DNA of 64,000 nt from Thioalkalivibrio sp. K90mix (GCF_000025545.1 NC_013889.1:2101501-2165500); one strand, 5' to 3'. Numbered from the stretch's first letter, positions 46,930-58,748 are shown. The notes: generated by a model not told the origin, from the sequence alone. Made by a program: numbers and translations.

Positions 46930-48606
46930 TCACCACGGCCGTGGCGGTGGCTCGCGCTCGTCCTTGCCGTCATCGTCCGGGCCGGATTCGGGCGCATCAT
47001 CCTCGCTGTCATAGTCCTCGTTCATGCGATCCGCCGGAACCTGCCAGGGCTCGCTGGGCAGAACCGTCCGCTCGCCCGGGCGTGGGGCCCAGCGTTCCTG
47101 CTCCAGCCCCCGGATCAGCCCGACGATCATCATCAGGATCACCAGCGAAAATGGCAGGGCGGCCAGGATCACCGCGCTTTGCAGGACCTCCAGCCCGCCC
47201 GCCAGCAACAGCACCGCGGTGATCAGGCCAATCAGGGCACCCCAGATGGTCAGGTGCCGCTTGCGATGCACGGTAGAACCGTGAGCCAGCAGGGTGTTGA
47301 TCACGACGATCCCGGCGTTGGCCGAGGTCAACAGGTAGGTGGCGATCAGGATCGTGATCAGCCCGCCCCCGATCTTCGCCACCAGCCAGGGCTCCAGCGT
47401 GTCCATGGTCGCAAAGGTCGCCATGGTCAGGTCCTCGGAGACCTTGTCGGCAATGTCCGCGACCCCGTTGACCTCCGCGTACAGGGCTGTACCGCCCAGC
47501 ATGGACAGCCAGAAAAAGGTGATAACCGTGGGCACCAGCAACACGCCCAGGACGAATTCGCGCAGCGTGCGCCCGCGCGAGATGCGCGCGATAAACAGCC
47601 CGACGAACGGGGCCCAGGCCAGCCACCAGCCCCAGTAGAACACTGTCCAGTCGGAGTGCCAGGGATCCGTCTGATGGGCGTGGGTGTACAGCGAAAGCCC
47701 CAGCAGATTCTGCAAATAGCTGCCGGAGGACTGGACGAACAACGCCAGCAGGTACTGGGTCGGCCCCCATATCAGCAGCAGTCCCATCAGGGCCACGCTC
47801 AGCCACATATTGGCCTGCGAGACCCGCTGCACGCCGACCTGAACACCGGTAATCACCGAAACAATCGCAATCACCGTCAGCAGCGCCGCCAGGAACAGCT
47901 GTCCATTTTCGCCGCCGGAAATCCCCAGGGTATGCACCAACCCGGTGTCCAGCTGCTGAATACCCAGCCCCAGGGTGGTCGCGATCCCGAACACGGTGGC
48001 GAGGATGGCCAGCAGATCCACGATATCGCCGGGCCAGCCATGGCTGTACTTTCCGATCAGGGGATGCAGCGCGGAACGAAGCGCCAGCGGTTGCCCCCTG
48101 CGGAAGCCGAAATAGGCGAGGATGAGCGCCAGCAGGGCAAACACCGCCCAGGCATTGAGACCCCAGTGAAAATAGGTCAGCACCATGGACATGTCGGCGG
48201 CCTCGGCCGTCTCGCCATTGTCCAGCAGGAACGGGTTGCCCCCGTAGTGGCTGAGCGGCTCGGCCACCGCCCAGAACAGAAGGCCCACGCCCATGCCGGC
48301 GGCGAACAGCATCGCCAGCCACGACACCGTGGTGAACTCCGGTACCTCGTCGTCGCGCCCCAGGCGCACGTTCTTGTAACGCCCGACCCCCAGCCAGATC
48401 ACGATGACCAGGAACAGGGCCATCGCGACCACGTAGTACCACTCGAGAAAGGGTGTCAGAAAGGCGCGGGTATCAAAGACGACCCGTTCGAGCTGCTCGG
48501 TGCGGTAGATCGCAAACAGCGCGATCAGCACCACCAGCAGCAGCGCGATCGGGGCCACACGCGGGTTCAGCCCCTTGAAGGGTCCTCGGGTCGCGACGTT
48601 GTACAT
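46930..48606 (-). CDS. BCCT-family betaine/choline/carnitine transporter
   Basis: A 558-residue sodium- or proton-coupled transporter of trimethylammonium compounds, with the usual 12 membrane helices. BCCT hallmarks seen: AAGMGVGLLFWAVAEPLSHY (glycine-rich stretch and part of the Trp box), VFYWGWWLAWAPFVGLFIAR and ISRGRTLREFVLGVLLVP. A long charged C-terminal tail (about residues 505-558) may sense osmotic conditions, as in BetP/OpuD. Uptake of glycine betaine is the likely job in a salt-adapted organism, inferred from family. Followed by a zinc peptidase gene upstream on the same strand. Confidence 0.94.
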   Translation of the reverse strand: MYNVATRGPFKGLNPRVAPIALLLVVLIALFAIYRTEQLERVVFDTRAFLTPFLEWYYVVAMALFLVIVIWLGVGRYKNVRLGRDDEVPEFTTVSWLAMLFAAGMGVGLLFWAVAEPLSHYGGNPFLLDNGETAEAADMSMVLTYFHWGLNAWAVFALLALILAYFGFRRGQPLALRSALHPLIGKYSHGWPGDIVDLLAILATVFGIATTLGLGIQQLDTGLVHTLGISGGENGQLFLAALLTVIAIVSVITGVQVGVQRVSQANMWLSVALMGLLLIWGPTQYLLALFVQSSGSYLQNLLGLSLYTHAHQTDPWHSDWTVFYWGWWLAWAPFVGLFIARISRGRTLREFVLGVLLVPTVITFFWLSMLGGTALYAEVNGVADIADKVSEDLTMATFATMDTLEPWLVAKIGGGLITILIATYLLTSANAGIVVINTLLAHGSTVHRKRHLTIWGALIGLITAVLLLAGGLEVLQSAVILAALPFSLVILMMIVGLIRGLEQERWAPRPGERTVLPSEPWQVPADRMNEDYDSEDDAPESGPDDDGKDEREPPPRPW

Positions 48607-48633
48607 GCGCTTCCTCCCTGAAGTGTCCGGCCC

Positions 48634-49797
48634 TCAGACGCGGTGCGTATGCAACAGTTCCCGCTCGCCTGCGGACCGGTTACCGGTGCGGAAATCCTGG
48701 ATCACCCGATGCACGAAACCCAGTTTCGAGATCGCTTCCGGCGTCAGCACGAATGGATAGACATGGGCATGACCCATGCTGCGATTCAGGCTGTTCAACG
48801 CCGCGGCCAGCGGCAGCCAGTGCGCGACCAGGGCGTCCGGATCGTCGGTCGCGTAGGCATCGAAATGCGACTGCCCGCCCTGCGGCCCGAGCCTCGCCGC
48901 CTCTCCGACACTGGGCGCGACATCCATACCATAGGCCGCCGCCGTGTCCAGCGCATCGACGATATGCAGGTAATGCGCCCAGGTCTCGGCCCAGTCCTCC
49001 CATGGGTGGGAACTGGCATAGGCGGATACGAAATGGTCCTGCCAGTCGCTGGGCGGGCCGTTCTCGTAATGGCGGCGCAAGGCCTCGTCGTAGGCAATGC
49101 GTTCGTCCCCGAAACGATTGCGGAAGTACTCGTGCCAGCGCGTGCCCCGGATCAGCCGGTCCCAGTAGTAATGCGCCGATTCATGACGAAAGTGGCCGAG
49201 GATGGTGCGGTAGGGCTCGGCCATGGCCTCGCGCATGCTCTCGCGCACGGACGGGTCCGCCTCCGCGATGTTGAGTGTAATCACGCCGTTCGCATGCCCG
49301 GTTACCACGCCGCCACCCTCGTGGAAATCGGGGTTCGGGTCGGCAAGAAAATCGAACGCCACGCCGGCGGAGTCCGTCTGCTTGGACACAACGGGTAACC
49401 CCAGGCGCAACAGGCTGTAGACCAGGCGCCGCTTTTCCGTCTCCATCCGTTCCCACAGGCGCGCATTGCCGGGCACGCTCAGATCCGGGATGGTGCGGTT
49501 CAGCCGGCACGCGCGGCAATAGCCCTCCGGATCATCGTGGCGCACCATCCAGTTACAGACCGCGTCCACCGCGTAGTGGCGGCACTGGCGATAAAGCGGC
49601 CCATCGGGTTCGCCCGCGACACGCCACAGCCCGCCCGGGATCGGCTCCCCGGAGGAATACAGTGCATCCCCGGCCATCTCCAGCGCCGACAGCTCAAGAC
49701 GGTCGGGCAGAAAGCCCAGGCGATAACCACAGCGATTGCAGTAGGTGTTGTCGAAGTAAATGACACTACCGCAGCTTTCACACTCGAACAGCTGCAT
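48634..49797 (-). CDS. Putative zinc peptidase (Mx/DUF2248 type) with N-terminal zinc ribbon
   Basis: A 387-residue protein. Residues 4-24 hold a zinc ribbon (CESCGSVIYF, NTYCNRCGY), followed by further cysteines (YRQCRHY, CNWMVRH, YCRACRLN). The middle has the zinc-peptidase motif GHFRHESAHYYWDRLI (HExxH) and a downstream WEDWAETWAHYLHIVD with candidate third ligand. The pattern fits the putative zinc-binding metallopeptidase family (DUF2248). Substrate unknown. Situated between the betaine transporter and a lipoprotein hydrolase. Confidence 0.85.
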   Translation of the reverse strand: MQLFECESCGSVIYFDNTYCNRCGYRLGFLPDRLELSALEMAGDALYSSGEPIPGGLWRVAGEPDGPLYRQCRHYAVDAVCNWMVRHDDPEGYCRACRLNRTIPDLSVPGNARLWERMETEKRRLVYSLLRLGLPVVSKQTDSAGVAFDFLADPNPDFHEGGGVVTGHANGVITLNIAEADPSVRESMREAMAEPYRTILGHFRHESAHYYWDRLIRGTRWHEYFRNRFGDERIAYDEALRRHYENGPPSDWQDHFVSAYASSHPWEDWAETWAHYLHIVDALDTAAAYGMDVAPSVGEAARLGPQGGQSHFDAYATDDPDALVAHWLPLAAALNSLNRSMGHAHVYPFVLTPEAISKLGFVHRVIQDFRTGNRSAGERELLHTHRV

Positions 49798-49900
49798 TGC
49801 GACCTCCCGAAAAGCGCACCACCGCGATTCACGGCGCGCCTTTCAGCCTACGCCAAAACCGCTGCATGCGTCGCGTGCATTCCCATCCCCGATCGCCCTG

Positions 49901-51169
49901 TCAGGAGCCAGACTCGAGCAGCATCTGCACCCGCTCCAGCGCCATCGGATGCGTGAGAATCCCCGCATGCGTGGTATCCACCCCATAGACGCTGCTCGCC
50001 ATCGCCTGAATCGGGGGGTACAGCATGGTCGCCAGGGTGAGCACGCCGTCCGTACCCGCACGCGCCCCGCTTTCCGGGCGGCGGAAGCTGAACAGCAGAT
50101 GCAGTTCGGTCTCCTCCAACAGCTCCGACTCGAACAACCGCCGCTGGTATTCACTACCGGGCACCATGTCGCGCCAGACCGGGATCACCACCGGCGAGCG
50201 ATCGACCCCCGACTGCGCAGCCGCATGCCCATGCCAGGGCGTAGACAGCGCAATCATTCGCGGGATATGGGCCGGCGACGCGCGACGTGCGCGCTCATGC
50301 AGAAAGCCCTTTGCCACCAGGCCGCCCATACTGTGCGCAACGACCGGCAGCGACTCCACTTCATAGCGCAACTCGATTTCTTCCAGAGTCTGGGCCAGGT
50401 GTGCGGCGATGGACTGCAGGGGGAGCCCGGACGGGTAGTAATACAGCCAGGGCTGGTAGCGCTCGCGATCGAGTTGGTCGATGAGTTCGGCGAACCCCCG
50501 CGGGGAGCCATTCATCCCATGCACGAACAGCACCGGGATGCGGTCGGGGTCGTAGGGCTCCAGGAAATAGATCCCGGCATAACCAGCCAGCATGAAATCC
50601 ACCGGCCGCCACTGGCTCCCGCGCGCGACATCGTCGTCGAAACGCGGATCATCCAGCGTGGTCACTTCCCCGAACGCCGTGACCCCCCCAACGCTGATGG
50701 GACTGCCATCCGGACCGGCACCGCGCATGACGGGCAGCGCGATCGCATGCCCCGCGACCCCTTCACCCTCGATCTGGATCTCCATATTGCCCAAGCGCGT
50801 GCCCGCAGGGCAGTCCAGCATGCCGCCCTGGTTCGCCAGGTATACCGGCGCCCCCGCCTCGTGCTGGCCGTCACGTTCGGGGTCGGCAAAGGCCAGGACC
50901 TGGTAACGCCCCGGCGCCAAGCCAAAGAACCACTCGCCGCCACCGGCACTCACGACATGGTCCACCGGTTCCGGAACCGCGCCCTCCTCCATCGGCGCGC
51001 GGAATACCGCGACCACATACGGCCCCGGGACCGCGTCATCCGCCACTACGGTGCCGGAAATCGTGCAGGCCTGGCCCATCATCTGCATTTGTCCACGCGC
51101 ATCCCACAACCCGCAGCCCGTCAGCCACCCCGCCGCCAGCACCAGCGCGGCAATCCTTGCTCCGTCCAT
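49901..51169 (-). CDS. Lipoprotein with alpha/beta hydrolase domain
   Basis: A 422-residue secreted lipoprotein: signal peptide with lipobox LTGC (Cys near residue 19), so it is membrane anchored. Residues about 36-125 form a beta-sandwich with ISGTVVADDAVPGPYVVAVF and APGRYQVLAFADPE, of the transthyretin/CnaB kind. The rest is an alpha/beta hydrolase: oxyanion motif FVHGMNGSPRGF, the nucleophile elbow VAHSMGGLVAKGFL (Ser in HSMGG), and probable acid/His near GTDGVLTL and THAGIL. Esterase or lipase activity is likely, substrate unknown. ATG 51169 chosen to give the lipobox. Confidence 0.85.
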   Translation of the reverse strand: MDGARIAALVLAAGWLTGCGLWDARGQMQMMGQACTISGTVVADDAVPGPYVVAVFRAPMEEGAVPEPVDHVVSAGGGEWFFGLAPGRYQVLAFADPERDGQHEAGAPVYLANQGGMLDCPAGTRLGNMEIQIEGEGVAGHAIALPVMRGAGPDGSPISVGGVTAFGEVTTLDDPRFDDDVARGSQWRPVDFMLAGYAGIYFLEPYDPDRIPVLFVHGMNGSPRGFAELIDQLDRERYQPWLYYYPSGLPLQSIAAHLAQTLEEIELRYEVESLPVVAHSMGGLVAKGFLHERARRASPAHIPRMIALSTPWHGHAAAQSGVDRSPVVIPVWRDMVPGSEYQRRLFESELLEETELHLLFSFRRPESGARAGTDGVLTLATMLYPPIQAMASSVYGVDTTHAGILTHPMALERVQMLLESGS

Positions 51170-51314
51170 GTCCGCCTTCCTGCCCACCCGGATCAGTCCA
51201 ACAAGCGGCTCGTGCGTCTCGCCGCCCACCTGTTCCTCTCAGGATAGCGGCGCACGCGCCCGATCGCCTGCTGCCACCCGGTATCACCGTGACCGGAACG
51301 CCACGGACTTCCCA

Positions 51315-51342
51315 CAAAAAAGGCCCGCACGCAGCGGGCCTT
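51315..51342 (-). terminator. Rho-independent terminator of clpB
   Basis: On the minus strand AAGGCCCGC-TGCGT-GCGGGCCTT is followed by a T run (TTTTTTG), 27 bases after the clpB stop. Confidence 0.9.
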
Positions 51343-51368
51343 GCGATCATGGACAGAAGCGGACCGGA

Positions 51369-53957
<2,589 letters not shown>

Positions 53958-53999
53958 TGGGAAACCCCTCGGTCAAATCTTGGTGAACTGACACGAACG

Positions 54000-54025
54000 A
54001 TGGGGGCAATGCTCGCAGCTTCAAG
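54000..54025 (-). promoter_or_regulatory. Sigma-32 (heat-shock) promoter of clpB
   Basis: On the minus strand CTTGAAG (with CTTGAA at 54025-54020) is followed after 13 bases by CCCCCAT (54006-54000), matching the sigma-32 pattern CTTGAAA-N13-CCCCAT. It sits about 43 bases upstream of the clpB ATG, in the space after pgeF. Confidence 0.8.
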
Positions 54026-54047
54026 CTGGCAACGCCGAATACCGGTT

Positions 54048-54866
54048 CTACCAGGGAAACGAGGATTCTTCTGCCATGCCACGGTCATCGTCCGGCTCGC
54101 CGATCCAGACCAGGGTGCCCATGCGCCCGGTCTCGCCGTCCCGGCGGTAGGAGTAGAACCGCCCGGCCTCCGAATAGGTGCAGCGCCCGCCGCCTGCCAC
54201 ATGCACGACATCGACCCGCTCCAGGCGGTGCCGGGCCAGCGCGTAGATGTCCGCGTGGAAATGCCCGTTCGGTCCGGGGCGGAACGCGGGCGCGGCCTCG
54301 ACATCGTGATCGAGGAAGGTATCGCGTACCTCCGGCCCGACCTCGAAGGCCTCCGGCCCGATCGCCGCGCCCATCCAGGCGCGGATCTCCGCCTCCGGAC
54401 GCGTAATGCGCAAGGCCTCGACGGCCGCCTCCAGCACCCCGTCGGCCAGCCCGCGCCAGCCAGCATGCGCGACGGCCACTGCCTCGCCATCGTCGGTCGC
54501 CAGCACGACGGGCAGGCAGTCCGCCGTCTGCACGGCACAGACCACACCAGGGACGTCGGTGAACACTGCATCGGCTTCGGGCACCTCGTCCTGCTCCCGG
54601 GCCTCCAGCAGGTCCTCGGCCCGAATCACGCGCGTGCCGTGGACCTGCCGCGGCCAGGCAACGGGCTCCGCGATCCCCAGGCTGTGTTCCAGGCGGTAGC
54701 GGTTCTCGGCGACATGTTCGGGGTCATCGCCGGTATGCAGGGCGAGATTCAGCGAGTGCCAGGGGCCCGTACTCACGCCCCCCTCGCGGGTGCTCTGTAC
54801 CGCCCAGACACCCGACGGAAGGTCGCCGAAATCCGGCGCGAGCGTGGGGATCAGTTCAGCGGTCAT
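54048..54866 (-). CDS. pgeF: Peptidoglycan editing factor PgeF (laccase-domain, YfiH)
   Basis: A 272-residue protein of the YfiH/DUF152 family, once called polyphenol oxidase; PgeF trims wrongly incorporated L-Ser from cell-wall precursors in E. coli. Metal/catalytic residues are present in QVHGTRVIRA, QTADCLPVVL and VAHAGWRGLADGVL, and the conserved end CTYSEAGRFYSYRRDG. Start ATG 54866 lies 11 bases inside the rluD end, with GGGAGG upstream, so translation is coupled to rluD. Conserved bamD / rluD-pgeF-clpB arrangement. Confidence 0.94.
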   Translation of the reverse strand: MTAELIPTLAPDFGDLPSGVWAVQSTREGGVSTGPWHSLNLALHTGDDPEHVAENRYRLEHSLGIAEPVAWPRQVHGTRVIRAEDLLEAREQDEVPEADAVFTDVPGVVCAVQTADCLPVVLATDDGEAVAVAHAGWRGLADGVLEAAVEALRITRPEAEIRAWMGAAIGPEAFEVGPEVRDTFLDHDVEAAPAFRPGPNGHFHADIYALARHRLERVDVVHVAGGGRCTYSEAGRFYSYRRDGETGRMGTLVWIGEPDDDRGMAEESSFPW

Positions 54867-55815
54867 GGTCAGCCTCCCGGTCGGTACGCAGGGCGGCGAG
54901 CAGGGCCTCGAAATCCTCGGGCACGGGGGCCTCGAAGGCGAGCACTTCGCCACTGTCAGGATGCTCGAATTCCAACCGCGCCGCATGCAGTGCCTGGCGG
55001 CGAAAAGCCGCGAGCGCCGCCTTCGCCGCCTCGCCCATGCCGCGCACCGGGCGCGGGCGCCCCCCATAGGCGGGATCACCCACGATCGGGTGCCGGATAT
55101 GCGCCATGTGCACGCGGATCTGGTGGGTTCGCCCGGTCTCCAGACGCACGTTCAGCAGGGTATGCGCCGGGAAACGCTCCGCCACCCGGTAGTGGGTCAC
55201 CGCCGGCTTGCCACCCCCCGTGACCGCCTGACGCTTGCGATCCACCGGATGGCGGCCGATCGGCTCTTCGATCGTGGCACCGCTGATCACGCGACCCTGT
55301 ACCAGCGCCCGGTACTCGCGGTGCACCGTACGCTGCTGCAACTGGCGCACCAGCGCGGTCTGCGCCTGCGGCGTACGCGCCACCACCATCAGCCCGGTGG
55401 TGTCCTTGTCCAGCCGGTGCACCACGCCGGCGCGCGGCAGCTGCGAGAGGTTCGGGTCATGGTGCAGCAAGGCATTCACCAGGGTGCCGGCACGATGCCC
55501 CGCCGCCGGATGCACCACCAGCCCGGCCGGCTTGTTGATCACCAGTACGGCGGGGTCCTCATGGACGATATCCAGCGCAATGGGCTCGGGCTCGGCCTCC
55601 AGGACCGGGGCCTCCGGGGGCTCCAGCACGACATGCTCGCCGCCCTGCACCGGCGTGCGCGGTTTCGGCTGGCCACCGTTCACGGTCAAGGCCCCTTCCT
55701 TCAGCCACTGGGTCAGCTGGCTGCGCGAATACTCCGGGAACAGCCGCGCCAGCGCGGCATCCAGCCGCTGGCCGGCCTCTTCCTCGGGGAGTTCCGCGGA
55801 TCGCGGTTCGTTCAT
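54856..55815 (-). CDS. rluD: 23S rRNA pseudouridine synthase RluD
   Basis: Makes pseudouridines 1911, 1915 and 1917 in helix 69 of 23S rRNA. The 319-residue protein has an N-terminal S4 domain (GQRLDAALARLFPEYSRSQL), then the catalytic motif HRLDKDTTGLMVVAR with the Asp in HRLDKDT, and RTHQIRVHMAHI. Divergent from bamD, as in most gammaproteobacteria. Confidence 0.97.
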   Translation of the reverse strand: MNEPRSAELPEEEAGQRLDAALARLFPEYSRSQLTQWLKEGALTVNGGQPKPRTPVQGGEHVVLEPPEAPVLEAEPEPIALDIVHEDPAVLVINKPAGLVVHPAAGHRAGTLVNALLHHDPNLSQLPRAGVVHRLDKDTTGLMVVARTPQAQTALVRQLQQRTVHREYRALVQGRVISGATIEEPIGRHPVDRKRQAVTGGGKPAVTHYRVAERFPAHTLLNVRLETGRTHQIRVHMAHIRHPIVGDPAYGGRPRPVRGMGEAAKAALAAFRRQALHAARLEFEHPDSGEVLAFEAPVPEDFEALLAALRTDREADHDR

Positions 55816-55921
55816 TGGCGATACTCGTCTCGATTGTCCCGAACCTGCGAACGGCCAGGCACCGCCATCAGGTGTGATGTTGTAGAATCCGCGAACATTG
55901 GTTCATCTGCGAGGCCCCATC

Positions 55922-56761
55922 GTGATTTCTGCCCCGAACCTGCTGCGTCTGCTGGCCGTACTGCTCCTGGCGCTCATGATCGCCGGTTGCGCCGGCCGCG
56001 AAGACCCGACTCTTGGCTGGTCGGCCAGCCAGCTCTACGGCGAGGCCAAGAACGCGCTGAACGAGGGCAATTACGACCAGGCCGTTGAATACTACGAGAA
56101 ACTCGAGGCCCGCTATCCGTTCGGCCGCTACGCCCAGCAGGCGCAGATCGAAATCCCGTATGCCTATTACAAGGCCCGCGAGCCGGAGGCCGCCATCGCC
56201 GCGGTGGACCGCTTCATCCAGCTCAACCCGCGCCACCCGAATCTGGATTATGCCTACTACCTGCGCGGGCTGATCAATTTCAACCGCCAGCAGGGCTTCC
56301 TTGCCAACCTGTTCCCGCGTGACCCGGCGGAGATGGACCCCGAGCCCTTCGAGCAGGCCTTCCAGGATTTCGACCGCCTGATTCGAGAGTTCCCGGACAG
56401 TCGCTACGCGCAGGACTCCTACCTGCGGATGGTCTACATCCGCAACGCGCTGGCCGCCTACGAACTGCGCGTGGCCGAGTTCTACATGGAGCGCACCGCC
56501 TGGGTGGCGGGCGCCGAGCGCGCGCGCCACGTGCTGGCCACCTATCCCGGTGCCGAGGTCCAGCCGCAGGCCCTGGGTGTGCTGTGGCGCGCCTACACCG
56601 AGCTGGGGCTCGAGGACTATGCCGACGCGACCATGCAGGTCCTGGAGCTGAACTACCCCGACGCGGCTGTCGCCGTACGCGCCGGCGAGCCGATCGAGAT
56701 GCGCGAGCCGCGCGGCGGCCTGTGGCGCGTGTTCGACCGCCTGCCGTTCTTCACGAACTGA
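55922..56761 (+). CDS. bamD: Outer-membrane assembly lipoprotein BamD
   Basis: Essential subunit of the BAM complex. The 279-residue precursor has a hydrophobic leader with lipobox IAGC and five TPR-like helical repeats, with LYGEAKNALNEGNYDQAVEY, FGRYAQQAQIEIPYAYYKA, AIAAVDRFIQLNPRHPNLDY and VLATYPGAEVQPQAL. Start is a GTG at 55922 with GAGG seven bases upstream; a TTG at 55898 has no such site. The SurA gene at the window start works in the same pathway. Confidence 0.95.
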   Translation: MISAPNLLRLLAVLLLALMIAGCAGREDPTLGWSASQLYGEAKNALNEGNYDQAVEYYEKLEARYPFGRYAQQAQIEIPYAYYKAREPEAAIAAVDRFIQLNPRHPNLDYAYYLRGLINFNRQQGFLANLFPRDPAEMDPEPFEQAFQDFDRLIREFPDSRYAQDSYLRMVYIRNALAAYELRVAEFYMERTAWVAGAERARHVLATYPGAEVQPQALGVLWRAYTELGLEDYADATMQVLELNYPDAAVAVRAGEPIEMREPRGGLWRVFDRLPFFTN

Positions 56762-56785
56762 CCGGGGAGCATGCCTGCTCCCCGG
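56762..56785 (+). terminator. Hairpin after bamD
   Basis: CCGGGGAGC-ATGCCT-GCTCCCCGG, a perfect 9-bp stem starting at the bamD stop. No T tract follows; it may stop or slow transcription before the repeat region. Confidence 0.5.
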
Positions 56786-56800
56786 CCGCGCGAAAAAGCT

Positions 56801-56898
56801 GTCATTGCGAGGAACCGCAGGCGACGTGGCAACCGCGGCTTCCTGAACCCGTAGTGTCCGCGGCGGGTGCGTTGCTCAGCCCGCCTGCGACGAGCCCC
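56801..56898. repeat. Intergenic repeat, copy A
   Basis: Begins GTCATTGCGAGGAACCGC and continues with AGGCGACGTGGCAACCGCGG and CTTCCTGAACCCG. The same motif order returns at 58756 (copy B), with about 35 of the first 45 bases alike. It lies between bamD and glnB and carries no gene. Confidence 0.7.
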
Positions 56899-56907
56899 TG
56901 GGGTTAG

Positions 56908-57351
<444 letters not shown>

Positions 57352-57362
57352 TCATTGCGTAC

Positions 57363-57375
57363 ATGGACGCCCCCG
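57363..57375 (+). repeat. IS1111 subterminal inverted repeat, end downstream of the transposase
   Basis: ATGGACGCCCCCG, exact inverse of 58736-58748. Confidence 0.88.
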
Positions 57376-57633
57376 GTTTGCCAAGCGTTTGAGTAGATGG
57401 TTTCGGGGCGACGATTGCTCCCGTACATTCGGACTGCGTGTGCGGCTTTCATTCGCCACGGTCCCGGATGGATTCCGCGGGTGGAGGGTCCCAGCGAGGT
57501 CGCGCACTCGAGGTGCTTCGCAATGATCGGACTGGCCCCCACCGGGATCGCTCCCGTTGCCATCATGCTCAATCGCTTGCGCAATCGAGGGTTGGGTACG
57601 TAATAACGCGTTCGCTTCTCCGTTTTTTCAGGC
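57376..57633 (-). ncRNA. Candidate bridge/seek RNA region of the IS1111 element
   Basis: This 258-base noncoding stretch between the transposase stop and the end repeat is where IS1111 elements encode their target-choosing RNA. On the minus strand it contains TCATTGCGA (complement of 57518-57526), identical over nine bases to the rebuilt insertion site GTCATTGCG/AGGAG across the junction. CGTACAT also occurs both at the left element edge (57358-57364) and inside (57422-57428). Inner dyads exist around 57535-57600 (for example GCGCAATCG near CGATCGC-like segments). RNA limits and folding are not determined. Confidence 0.5.
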
Positions 57634-58665
57634 TTACGCGGCGGCGCCGCGTAAGCCGGGGTCAAACGTCCGGTCATGGGCCATCAGGGCCCAGACCGTG
57701 CGGGCATTCTTGTTGGCCAGGGCCACGGTGGCCACGTTGGAACCGCGCCGCTGGCGTAACCCTTCGAGCCAAGGGTCGCCGCCCTCGCCGCGGCGCTGAT
57801 CCGCCAACAGGGCGGACCGCGCCCCGTGGATCAGCAGCATGCGCAGGTAGCGGTCGCCGCGCTTGCTGATCCCCAGCAGGTTCGACTGGCCGCCACTGGA
57901 GTGCTGCTTGGGCACCAGCCCCATCCAGGCGGCCAGCTGGCGACCGTTCTTGAAGTGCCGGGCATTGCCGATCGCGGCGACCAAGGCGGTCGCGCTGATC
58001 GATCCGATCCCCGGGATCTCGGCCAGGCGCCGGCTGACTGCATGACTTCGATGCCAGGCCTGGATCTGGCGCTCCTGTTCCTTCACGGCCTGGTCCAGTC
58101 GCCGCAACTCGTCGAGCCGGTCGGCCAGCAGCGTGCGGAACAGATCCGGCAAGCCGTTCTCCGCGTCCTCCAGGATCCCCGGGAGCTCGCGGAACAGGGT
58201 CGTCATCCCCTGGGGCACCACGATCCCGAACTCAGCCAGCAAGCCGCGCAACTGGTTGGCCTGCGCGGTGCGCGCCTTGATCTGGCCCTCGCGCACCCGG
58301 TGCAAAGCCAGTACCGCCTGCTGGTCGGGCGTCTTGATCGGCACGAAACGCATGTTCGGGCGGGTCACCGCCTCACAGATCGCCTCGGCGTCCGCCCGGT
58401 CGTTCTTGTTCGTCTTCACGTAGGGCTTCACGAACTGCGGCGCCATCAGCCGCACCTCGTGCCCCAACGCCTGCAACTCACGGGCCCAGTAATGGGCACT
58501 CCCGCAGGCCTCCATGCCCACCCGGCACGCCGGCAGCTGCGCCAGGAACGCAAGCAGCTTCTTCCGCGTGATCGCCTTCGAAAACACCTTCCGGCCCTGC
58601 GCATCCACGCCGTGGACCTGAAACACGTTCTTCGCGAGATCAATGCCGAGTGTTGTAACCTGCAT
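57634..58665 (-). CDS. IS110-family transposase (IS1111 group)
   Basis: An apparently intact 343-residue DEDD recombinase. N-terminal RuvC-like domain: TLGIDLAKNVFQVHG (first Asp), VGMEACGSAHYWAREL (Glu), KTNKNDRADAEAICEA (two Asp). C-terminal Tnp20 domain: LAEIPGIGSISATALVAAIG, AAWMGLVPKQHSSGGQSN with the proposed catalytic Ser, and SKRGDRYLRMLLIHGARSAL. GGAGG stands seven bases before the ATG. Reading frame has no stop or frameshift, so the element may still be active. Confidence 0.95.
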   Translation of the reverse strand: MQVTTLGIDLAKNVFQVHGVDAQGRKVFSKAITRKKLLAFLAQLPACRVGMEACGSAHYWARELQALGHEVRLMAPQFVKPYVKTNKNDRADAEAICEAVTRPNMRFVPIKTPDQQAVLALHRVREGQIKARTAQANQLRGLLAEFGIVVPQGMTTLFRELPGILEDAENGLPDLFRTLLADRLDELRRLDQAVKEQERQIQAWHRSHAVSRRLAEIPGIGSISATALVAAIGNARHFKNGRQLAAWMGLVPKQHSSGGQSNLLGISKRGDRYLRMLLIHGARSALLADQRRGEGGDPWLEGLRQRRGSNVATVALANKNARTVWALMAHDRTFDPGLRGAAA

Positions 58666-58735
58666 CTGGACGCCTCCGTCGCTTCGAGTGAGAGTTCACA
58701 CCCCCACTCTGGCACATCGCGATGCCGTAATAGGG

Positions 58736-58748
58736 CGGGGGCGTCCAT
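58736..58748 (-). repeat. IS1111 subterminal inverted repeat, end upstream of the transposase
   Basis: CGGGGGCGTCCAT on the plus strand, inverse of 57363-57375. Confidence 0.88.

Noticed and set aside
46912-48621. 569-codon plus-strand frame opposite the BCCT gene
   Set aside because: Shadow of the transporter; repetitive Gln/His/Arg composition without hydrophobic segments.
55860-55888. TAGAAT as a -10 box for bamD
   Set aside because: No acceptable -35 hexamer at 16-18 bases and no extended -10, so not listed as a promoter.
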